Part shown: positions 1 through 11,698 of the stretch, piece by piece
How the letters are laid out: each line of letters opens with the position of its first letter
Numbering within the stretch: position 1 is the first letter of the stretch
Origin: Ichthyophonus hoferi
Lineage: Eukaryota > Opisthokonta > Ichthyosporea > Ichthyophonida > Ichthyophonidae
Reading direction: 5' to 3'
NCBI GenBank assembly: GCA_002751075.1
Contig: NAOQ01000953.1
Coordinates: forward strand, 8,689 to 20,386
Length of the DNA: 11,698 bases
The notes under the pieces: generated by a model
The model's input: the letters and a program-made list of their open reading frames with translations, nothing else
What the model was told of the DNA's origin: nothing
Database searches by the model: none
Position numbers and translations under genes: made by a program

Positions 1-81
1 TCAGATATTTTTTCTAATTTTCTGTGTGTGCAGTTATCTTTTGGATTGAAATACAGTTGCACTAACTTTCTTTCTCGATAG

Positions 82-195
82 TCTCAAGAAATTCTAGACT
101 TGGGCAGAGTCGTTATTGATAGCACATTCAAAATAAAATTTGCAGAAATTATTTCCCTACTCCAAAAGCACTTGACAACTCCACTTTCCATTTAA
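82..195 (+). CDS. Possible terminal exon of an unrecognised gene entering from the left
   Basis: A pyrimidine-rich stretch ending in TCGATAG (about 65-81) resembles a 3' splice site. It is followed by an open frame of 37 codons ending in TAA at 193-195. The frame begins SQEILDLGRVVIDSTFKIKF and continues to LLQKHLTTPLSI. Its composition is protein-like, with mixed hydrophobic and charged residues. An in-frame TAG sits exactly at the putative acceptor, so the frame must start there or not exist. I do not recognise the family. No good AATAAA signal was seen soon after the stop. It could instead be chance or part of a decayed element, since neighbouring frames also look coding-like. Confidence 0.25.
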   Translation, partial: SQEILDLGRVVIDSTFKIKFAEIISLLQKHLTTPLSI

Positions 196-1032
196 ACAAT
201 ACCACTACGATTCAAGGTGTTTGGCTATGTCTCTTAGAGGATTTATTTTGCTCTGGGCAATTGAGGATAGTGGTCTGATAGAGGATGCTGAAGATTTCCA
301 GGTAGTCACTAAAAATTGTGTTTAGTGATATTCTGTGCCAGTATCTGTAATGAAAGGCACCAGAGGCTTGCCATTCTTTATTGTCCGATGCACGTGTGGA
401 AATGCCAAAAATATTCCAAATGTTTTTGGATTTTTGTATAACAGGCAGACTATTGCCTAATGAGAGTATTTGTATGTAAAGGTGGCTATAGAGCGTATCG
501 AGAAAACGACATCTTATGAGTAATTCCAGGTCAGAGGATATGTGCAAAAGTATGTGAGTTACTTTATTTGTTATTGTAGTGTACTGTCAAGTATAGCTAC
601 ATATATGACATAGGCACAGCAACTATAGTTATAATAGTCTAATTTACTAATACTGGTTTCTGAAGTATTCTATATATAAAATGTAATATAAAAAAGTTTA
701 ATTTAAAGCAGATTGAGAACTCTTGACTCTGTAGTAATAATGAATGATGCCTATGTAGTTTCTATCCTAAATTCTTTACCTGCAATAGTCGCATGCCACC
801 CTGAACATGAGTAATATAATTACTATACAGGTTGAAATTACCAGGCAGTCATTAGGCTTTTAATAGACTGCAAGTCCTACACACGTTCTGGTGTCTCTCT
901 GAATCCAGACTGTTCAACATGAACAAGCCCAAAGGAATTGGCTCTGTACTAGGATGCATAGATCTAGAGTGTAGTATTTTGTAGAATATTAAGTTTACTA
1001 CTTACTCCGTAACCCCGTTATGATCTATAAAG

Positions 1033-1164
1033 TCAGTATTTACCATTGGAGACCTTGGACATGCACTCATCTTTCTCGGCACTTATATCTTCCGCAAAGT
1101 CTGTATCTAATGAGTCAGAAATGTTGCAGTTTTTGAAGAAGTTGTCTAAGTTATGGCTGCTAAT
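1033..1164 (-). CDS. Short acidic open frame, possible exon or fossil, unrecognised
   Basis: The minus strand is open for about 44 codons. It contains NLDNFFKNCNISDSLDTDFA followed by an acidic stretch and a final SNGKY before TGA at 1035-1033. A GTAAAT donor-like site lies just inside its end (minus strand, about 1043-1038), so it could be an exon rather than a terminal frame. It has an upstream in-frame stop and no clear start codon. No family is recognised, and chance remains a good explanation. Confidence 0.15.
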   Translation of the reverse strand: MSSHNLDNFFKNCNISDSLDTDFAEDISAEKDECMSKVSNGKY

Positions 1165-1189
1165 TTAACAACTTTCCTATTTTAGACCA

Positions 1190-1705
1190 CTCTCTTATAT
1201 AAGAGCCATGCATGATATAGTCATCATACTATAACCTCCCTTGCCATTTATGGTTATATTTCTTTACTGCTTTAACTTTTTTACTTTATGTTGAAACATA
1301 CCCACAATCACAAACCTGATCCTACATTAGATTGAAGAAATCACCCAATGGTTTCAGGAGTTTCTGCACTAAAGCTCTAAAGCCTAATTACTTAGTTGAT
1401 CAAGTTCGGATCAATATGTCGTGCCTTGTACTAAACACGTTATTATAGGCAAACAGAATCTATTATGCTGTACTGCTAAGCACACTAACCAGTCCGGTCT
1501 TTCTACTATACTATTCCAAATAAATATACTTGAATACAATATATTTTCAGTGAGCCGCCCGAAAGATATCACAAGAACTAGCTGATTGGTTAAAATGTCC
1601 TTCAATTTAATATCCATAGATATGGATGAGGTCCAATTAACCCAAATCTTATTCCATTGGATAGTCAATACAGCATGCGTTGGTCCCGTCAAATACCTAA
1701 ACATA
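1190..1705 (-). mobile_element. Possible decayed Ty1/copia-type retroelement fragment (RNase H end)
   Basis: On the minus strand, short segments resemble in order the start and catalytic-region landmarks of a copia RNase H domain. They are a RYLTGPT-like stretch, an SRK...LSST-like stretch about 64 codons later, and an LLKPLG-like stretch after that. Order and spacing are roughly as in the family, but each match is short and the piece is heavily decayed with multiple breaks. No LTRs, integrase or gag portion were recognised. If real it is an old fossil fragment; chance resemblance cannot be excluded without a profile search. Confidence 0.2.
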
Positions 1706-2325
1706 TTGGGTTATTTATTGTAAGTAGCATTTAAAACTATAATTATAACCAATTACTGACCATATTTAATATTATAACTATAACTAATTGCTATTAAAAA
1801 TTACTACTATGGTTCTCATATTTCATTTGTTATTAATAATAACTGCAATGCACTATTGGTTCATAAAATGTAATGGTGGGCTTAATCAATTTATTGTTCG
1901 ATATATACTGGCAGTTAGATTTTAATTATAACGGGCAATATAAAACCATTTGACAGCCTGACTCAAAACATGCATGTCACGGTTAATCCTATATACTGAC
2001 ATAGGTCTACCTTAAACGTAGTAACCAAATCGCAAAAAATAAATTTATCATCCGAACTAGTTAGGGTTGAACAGCAAGAAGGACAATGAACGATCTAAAG
2101 AAAAAAAATCATAGCACAATAACCACCACGCATAACTTTCATATATAGGAAGGGGTATTTATAAATGTATGTAGTATTATACTGCTAACCTATCACCTTA
2201 CTATATATCTATATGTATATTTGGCAGCCACTCAGATGACTTAGTTATAAATGTAACATTAATCATTAGATATATAAGTATTATAAAATTAAATTTATAT
2301 TGGTGATTAATTATTGGTCGGGTCT

Positions 2326-2327
<2 letters not shown>

Positions 2328-2356
<29 letters not shown>
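2328..2356. repeat. (TA)n microsatellite
   Basis: Fourteen TA units plus one base, uninterrupted. It lies about 60 bp beyond the KRR1 poly(A) signal, so it probably falls just outside the transcript. Confidence 0.95.
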
Positions 2357-2358
<2 letters not shown>

Positions 2359-2415
2359 ACAAATACATAATTACTAGCCTATCATAAAATACAGTTCATA
2401 TAATGAAAGCTGTTT

Positions 2416-2421
2416 TTTATT
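2416..2421 (-). promoter_or_regulatory. KRR1 poly(A) signal AATAAA
   Basis: The minus strand reads AATAAA here, 129 bases downstream of the KRR1 stop codon. This would give a 3' UTR of about 150 nt with cleavage expected near 2395-2405. A run of A on the minus strand immediately follows. The exact cleavage site cannot be read from sequence. Confidence 0.6.
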
Positions 2422-2549
2422 ATAAGCTAGTATAAAAGTAGAAAAGTAAATCAAAAGTATAAAGCGACCACAGCATATCAATGGCTTAACCCGTTGCCGC
2501 AGGTAGCATAAAGTATACAGGCCAAGCCCCGACCTAGGTGCAAACAACC

Positions 2550-8292
<5,743 letters not shown>

Positions 8293-8328
8293 ATGGCCAC
8301 CATTGATACTGTATTAACAGCACGACAG
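8293..8328 (+). CDS. DCTN2: DCTN2 exon 1
   Basis: Twelve codons, MATIDTVLTARQ, ending CAG|GTTAGT in phase 0. It aligns with the human start MADPKYADLPGIAR in length and position. Too short to appear as an open frame; it was identified from context with exon 2. Confidence 0.85.
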
Positions 8329-11300
8329 GTTAGTTATTGAGAGTGTTACAGGGTATTTATGGCTGGCTTTATTATGTTTGTACCAAAATTATCTCTATTA
8401 TCTCTATAAATCATTTTCCGTACATAAATATAATAGTGGGAGCTGTACCTTTTTTCATTTCACACACACAAACAACTTCATAAACAAAACTATTATCGCC
8501 TGTCTACTTGTGTAACACCACGCTTGCGCCGATGCCGGTACATCCATTTAAGATTCATATATCTATACGCAATCAATTAAACAGGCAACATGGTTATATA
8601 CTACCCTTCCATTCTAGTCATCTACCTCTATTTTCTTTCTCCCACCACACATTCTTTATTGCCTTTCTAATTATATGTAACTGTACATTAACTGTATTAA
8701 CTCTATCATAATAGTCCTCTTTTGGCCTACCTAACCACTTATATTATAAACATGTCTTGAACATGTTTTGTATTCTTTACCCTTTTATCCTTTCATTTTT
8801 TTTTTCCATGTTTATTTATCCTGTCTCTATCTTTTCGCCATCCTGGCTCTACCGATTCTCTCCCTTTGGCAGGCTATTGAACCTGACTGCTTTGAGACTC
8901 CAGATGTTCCAACCGGTCCACAAGTAGTAGAAGAGGTAGGTATAGAGTATATAGTATATTATATTGTATGTGGTTACTCATGTTTATTTTGTGTTATTTA
9001 GTGTTATATGTATAATACGTGTACTAATAATATTACTATCGGATACTATATTATAGTATACTATATTACAGTATATTATATTATATTATATTGTATGTAT
9101 TATGATATCTTACTTAAACCACGAAGTACTTACCATCCACCAATATATTCTACTATCATACATACTATCATACATACTATCATACTATCATACTATCATA
9201 CATACTATCATACAAACCATTATACATACTATCATACATACTATCATACTATCATACGTACTATCATACATACTATCATACTAATATACATACTATCATA
9301 CATACTATCATACTATCATACTATCATACATACTATCATACATACTATCATACATATTATCATACAAACTATTATACATACTATTATACATACTATTATA
9401 CATACTATTATACTATCATACATACTATCATACATCTACAGGATGACTCTATAAATGAAGATATAGCGCGAGATCATTTATCCCCGCATCATGCGTTTAC
9501 TAAGTTTCGCGATTCTACATTGGAAACAACTGGTGTGGGTAGGTAATATGTGTTAATTATATTAATTAATGAATTTATAGGAAGGCCAATCAGTCACTGA
9601 TTAATCACGTTAACTGGTTTGGTTAGGTTGTATGTGTTGGTTATATTGATGGGGATGTTAACTATCTTAATTAATTGATTTATAAGAAGGCCAATCAGTT
9701 ACTTATTAATTACGTCAGAGTATCTGTTTATGTGCAATTAGGGGAGCGAGTAAGAATTTGATCTTTTGATTATAGGGGCCTGTAATTTATTCGCATATAC
9801 GTTAATATGGGGTAGAATATAAATAGAAAATAACTGGGCCAATAGTTGAATTAAATTTTATAATGGGCAGATGATTGTATAAGCCCAACTATAAGTGGAA
9901 AGCAAATACTTTAAAGATTGTAGTTATATTTTAAAATAGATACGTTATTGTATGTTTTTTTCGGTCTTAGATTTGAGCCCCACATTGGACGTTTATTTTA
10001 ATATGGTTTTACTTTTAATGTTTATACTATTAACTATGTATGTTCCATGTTCCATTGAAGATTTGAAATTTTAAATTTTAAAATTGTAATTAATTTAGCC
10101 ATAATGCCCTAATATTATAATAGGAATATGTTTAAAATCATTTAATGAACTTGTAAATTATTTCCTGATTGGTTATTTACATATAATTACATTTTAATTG
10201 GACGAGCAACGTCATAATTTCTACTTTCTCTTCAATCTCTCTAAAATTTGGATAATTATACAATATTCAAGCGTTTATTGGTTCATTATCTGTGCCCATG
10301 TTTAAGAATCCAATGGTGCTTCGTAATTAAAACCACCAGATCTATTTTCTATCTCAAGCACGGTAGCTGATTGGAAGGTCTGGGCCAATAGATTTCTCTG
10401 ATGGTGTAGGAAGACGATTACGCACTCCGGGCTACATGGTGACTGGCTCAAGCATAGAGATGGTAGGTATAGGAGGGAAGGTGTGATTGGATGTGTGTGA
10501 ACCAATGAAACACCCTCTAACGGACAATGACATCATCTCAGGGAGCGGGGAGGGAGGAAAATGTTGTAAGTAAGTACAACCGACTGAAACATGAAGTTGC
10601 CGAGTTATTGGAGCAAGTGGAAGCCATGGCAACACAGGTGAATTGATGTGAATCATGGTTATTCCCCTATATGGATATATGCCTATATAGAAGCATATCC
10701 ACTTATACGTGGCCTGTATGTCTGTATGCAATTGGCTGTTTATGAATAGTGTATAGTAGAGTATAGTATATTATAGGATATGGTAGGGTATAGTATATAG
10801 TATAATGTCTACTATATACCCGTGCTCACTTATGGACGTGCTTAGACATATGTGTGGTTGTTAGCCTATGACATTCTGTGTCTCTACCTACCTACCTACC
10901 TATCTACCTACCTATCTATCTATCTATCTATCCATGTATATAACTCTCACTCCTAATTGGCTGAATAAACAGGATAAAAACAACAATAGTATTGTCGAGG
11001 ATCCGGCTACACTTTCTTCGCAGGTGATTGACCCTTACTAATTCATCTTCACTGATTGGTTTTTAAATATAAGTCCTTCATTTGGTTGGATGTAACAATC
11101 CTACTATTACTCTGCTTATTATCGGCCTACCTCAGAAATTTTCACATACTCTCTCTATTAAGATCTTCATCAATCTCTATTCTAATTGGTGCTCTTAAGT
11201 CCTGGAAATCTGCCCAAGCCTTTCCTCACCTTGACGTTATCTCATACTATTCTCACTCATGATTGGTTTGTTGCAAATTATCTCTTGTCTGTGATTGGTG

Positions 11301-11406
11301 CGTAGTAATAATCTTTTATTATCTCTATTTATAGGTACAAGCTCTTCACCATCAGTTACAGGCCGTCCAATTATCATCGGCCTTGGGGACGGATATGACC
11401 AATCAA
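8293..11406 (+). CDS. DCTN2: Dynactin subunit 2 (dynamitin, p50), 5' part, exons 1-7
   Basis: Dynamitin links the dynactin shoulder/sidearm to the Arp1 filament and supports dynein-driven transport in the cytoplasm. Coding exons are 8293-8328, 8873-8935, 9442-9538, 10392-10462, 10542-10637, 10973-11023 and 11335-11406. They join to 162 codons and the gene runs off the right edge; the family is about 400 residues. Family matches to human dynamitin are MATIDTVLTARQ-AIEPDCFETPDVP (human ...NEPDVYETSDLP), AFTKFRDSTLETTGVDFSDG (human [20 protein letters not shown]), LRTPGYMVTGSSIEM, KYNRLKHEVAELLEQVEAM (human KYQRLLHEVQELTTEVEKI) and VQALHHQLQAVQL (human LAALKQQLVASHL). The last two begin the coiled-coil region. 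The N-terminus is moderately diverged, but motif order is preserved. Introns are phase 0 except intron 3 (phase 1). The start at 8293 has AAAC before ATGG. Confidence 0.92.
8329..8872 (+). other. DCTN2 intron 1 (544 bp)
   Basis: GTTAGT to GCAG, phase 0. Its 3' half (about 8590-8870) is strongly pyrimidine-rich on the sense strand, an unusually long polypyrimidine zone before the acceptor. The open frame at 8508-8711 has no family features and I do not call it. Confidence 0.8.
8873..8935 (+). CDS. DCTN2: DCTN2 exon 2
   Basis: Twenty-one codons: AIEPDCFETPDVPTGPQVVE plus a final E. The acceptor is TTTGGCAG|GCTATT after a long pyrimidine tract and the donor GAG|GTAGGT. EPDxxETPDVP corresponds to the conserved dynamitin N-terminal motif EPDVYETSDLP. 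Confidence 0.93.
8936..9441 (+). other. DCTN2 intron 2 (506 bp)
   Basis: GTAGGT to ACAG, phase 0. The first 200 bases are rich in TATAGTATA/TATATTATA palindromes; the rest is the tandem array described separately. Confidence 0.85.
9152..9435. repeat. Tandem array, 12-bp unit ACTATCATACAT with 8-bp variants
   Basis: About 284 bp of ACTATCATACAT units interspersed with shortened ACTATCAT units. A cluster of ACTATTATACAT variants at about 9368-9411 shows local homogenisation. No plus-strand frame of the 12-mer contains a stop, which explains the long apparent open frame (9008-9454) across it. The array ends about six bases before the exon 3 acceptor. Confidence 0.95.
9442..9538 (+). CDS. DCTN2: DCTN2 exon 3
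   Basis: Encodes residues 34-65 plus the first base of residue 66: DDSINEDIARDHLSPHHAFT then KFRDSTLETTGV. The donor is G|GTAGGT, leaving phase 1. A second possible donor four bases downstream would put a stop into exon 4, so the first is chosen. The acceptor CTACAG directly abuts the 12-bp tandem array. Confidence 0.9.
9539..10391 (+). other. DCTN2 intron 3 (853 bp)
   Basis: GTAGGT to ATAG, phase 1. It begins with a diverged direct duplication (see separate entry) and continues as AT-rich sequence with frequent ATTGG motifs. No gene is recognised; the open frame on the opposite strand at 10302-10505 is a shadow of exon 4. Confidence 0.8.
9540..9718. repeat. Diverged direct duplication in DCTN2 intron 3
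   Basis: Copy 1 runs from about 9540 to 9611 and copy 2 from about 9624 to 9718. Shared blocks are TAGGT..TATGTGTT..TTATATT, TTAATTAATKxATTTATA, and RGAAGGCCAATCAGTYACT followed by ATTAATYACGT. Copy 2 carries about 20 extra bases (GATGGGGATGTTAACTATC). Copy 1 begins at the exon 3 splice donor. Confidence 0.75.
10392..10462 (+). CDS. DCTN2: DCTN2 exon 4
   Basis: It completes the split Asp codon, then encodes FSDGVGRRLRTPGYMVTGSS and IEM. The acceptor is CCAATAG|ATTTC and the donor ATG|GTAGGT. DFSDxxGxxxRTxGY matches human DFSDRIGKTKRTGY, which confirms both the phase-1 junction and the identity. Confidence 0.9.
10463..10541 (+). other. DCTN2 intron 4 (79 bp)
   Basis: GTAGGT to TCAG, phase 0. 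The shortest intron in the window, with CCAAT and GATTGG within it. Confidence 0.8.
10542..10637 (+). CDS. DCTN2: DCTN2 exon 5
   Basis: Thirty-two codons: GAGREENVVSKYNRLKHEVA then ELLEQVEAMATQ. The acceptor is ATCTCAG|GGAGCG and the donor CAG|GTGAAT. KYNRLKHEVAELLEQVE has heptad-like hydrophobic spacing and matches the start of the dynamitin coiled coil. Confidence 0.9.
10638..10972 (+). other. DCTN2 intron 5 (335 bp)
   Basis: GTGAAT to ACAG, phase 0. It contains TATAG-type pentamer repeats (about 10746-10800) and the CTAC/CTAT microsatellite. CCTAATTGGCTGA about 20 nt before the acceptor is a plausible branch-point region. Confidence 0.75.
10884..10933. repeat. (CTAC)n/(CTAT)n tetranucleotide microsatellite
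   Basis: Roughly twelve tetranucleotide units, mostly CTAC in the first half and CTAT in the second, within DCTN2 intron 5. Confidence 0.95.
10973..11023 (+). CDS. DCTN2: DCTN2 exon 6
   Basis: Seventeen codons, DKNNNSIVEDPATLSSQ, acceptor AAACAG|GATAAA and donor CAG|GTGATT. It falls in the variable loop between the first coiled-coil piece and the LKQQL piece of the family. It keeps phase 0 with both neighbours; similarity alone would not identify it. Confidence 0.75.
11024..11334 (+). other. DCTN2 intron 6 (311 bp)
   Basis: GTGATT to ATAG, phase 0. It contains four copies of (G/A)ATTGGT-like motifs (11053, 11184, 11263 and 11293). The open frame at 11056-11262 has no family features. Confidence 0.75.
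11335..11406 (+). CDS. DCTN2: DCTN2 exon 7
   Basis: Twenty-four codons: VQALHHQLQAVQLSSALGTD then MTNQ. The acceptor is TTATAG|GTACAA and the donor CAA|GTGAGA. It aligns with human LAALKQQLVASHLEKLLG. The rest of the protein lies beyond the window. Confidence 0.85.
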
Positions 11407-11698
11407 GTGAGATGTTAATATATATATATGGTTATCCGATTACATATATACCCAATTAGTATACGTAACTATATCACCCTATATAGATACCATATTACTG
11501 TACTCTACGATCCAATTTAAAGCAATACACTATAATATCATTAAAACATACTATATGTATGCAATATAATACAATACACTATAATATAATACACGATAAT
11601 ACAATACACTATAATACAATACACTATAATACAATACACGATAATACAATACACTATAATACAATACACGATAATACAATATACGATAATACAATACA
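11407..11698 (+). other. DCTN2 intron 7, 5' part, truncated by window edge
   Basis: Starts GTGAGA. AT-rich, then enters the 15-bp tandem array and runs off the window. Confidence 0.75.
11561..11698. repeat. 15-bp tandem array, unit ACACTATAATACAAT, open at right edge
   Basis: Eight full 15-bp units from 11576 to 11695 plus a partial one, preceded by a degenerate unit at 11561-11575. Position 5 alternates between T and G (ACACT versus ACACG) and one unit starts ATAC. The alternation suggests amplification of a multi-unit block. The array continues past the window. Confidence 0.95.

Larger units (their letters stand above)
1..2327. other. Unassigned region left of KRR1, no confident gene
   Basis: This is AT-rich sequence with no frame I can assign to a known family. 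Coding-like patches occur on the plus strand around 82-195, 175-325 and 335-455, and on the minus strand around 1033-1164. A possible decayed retroelement fragment lies at about 1190-1705. Bases 560-840 and 1705-2320 look like plain AT-rich spacer, dense in stops on both strands. The longest open frames (212-547 and 1411-1704, both minus) lack recognisable domains and I do not call them genes. Confidence 0.5.

Noticed and set aside
212-547. 111-residue minus-strand frame at the left edge
   Set aside because: No recognisable domain. The plus strand in the same interval looks at least as protein-like, so the frame is not supported.
9008-9454. 148-residue open frame rich in IIHTIIHT/YYHTYYHT
   Set aside because: It is the translation of the 12-bp intronic array. 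No plus-strand frame of the 12-mer contains a stop, and the flanking exons of DCTN2 are in other frames.
10302-10731. Two minus-strand open frames opposite DCTN2 exons 4-5
   Set aside because: Shadows of exons whose plus-strand products match dynamitin with correct splice sites.

Overview
This is an AT-rich eukaryotic window (most of the non-coding sequence is A/T, with many TA-type microsatellites). It holds two conserved multi-exon genes in head-to-head orientation. Both were reconstructed by joining exons at canonical GT/AG boundaries and comparing the products with remembered family sequences. Dynamitin belongs to animals, fungi and their relatives. The KRR1 protein looks animal-like, the introns are mostly 80-1300 bp, and the base composition is strongly AT-biased. 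I would guess an early-branching or invertebrate animal, possibly a sponge, but the sequence does not fix the taxon.

Layout. Bases 1-2400 contain no gene I can name. There are several short coding-like patches (the best is a possible terminal exon at 82-195), a possible very decayed Ty1/copia remnant on the minus strand (about 1190-1705), and a TA microsatellite. Bases 2550-7829 on the minus strand are a complete KRR1 gene (KH-domain protein of the small-subunit processome). It has six coding exons, five introns all in phase 0, and 374 codons; an AATAAA poly(A) signal lies at 2416-2421. Bases 7830-8292 are a 463-bp shared promoter region with a CACGTG E-box, a CCAAT box, a GGCGGG element and an A/T tract. 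Bases 8293-11406 on the plus strand are the first seven coding exons (162 codons) of DCTN2/dynamitin. That gene continues past the right edge.

The two genes do not work in one pathway: KRR1 acts in nucleolar 40S subunit assembly, and dynamitin in the dynactin complex that partners dynein. They share only the divergent promoter.

The less ordinary material is in the introns. DCTN2 intron 2 holds a 12-bp/8-bp tandem array that runs up to the 3' splice site. DCTN2 intron 3 holds a diverged direct duplication whose first copy begins at the 5' splice site. KRR1 intron 2 holds two GC-richer, coding- or RNA-like islands. A 15-bp tandem array runs off the right end. The pentamer ATTGG/CCAAT seems clearly over-represented across the window. 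I see no new multi-gene system; the findings are local structures worth checking.
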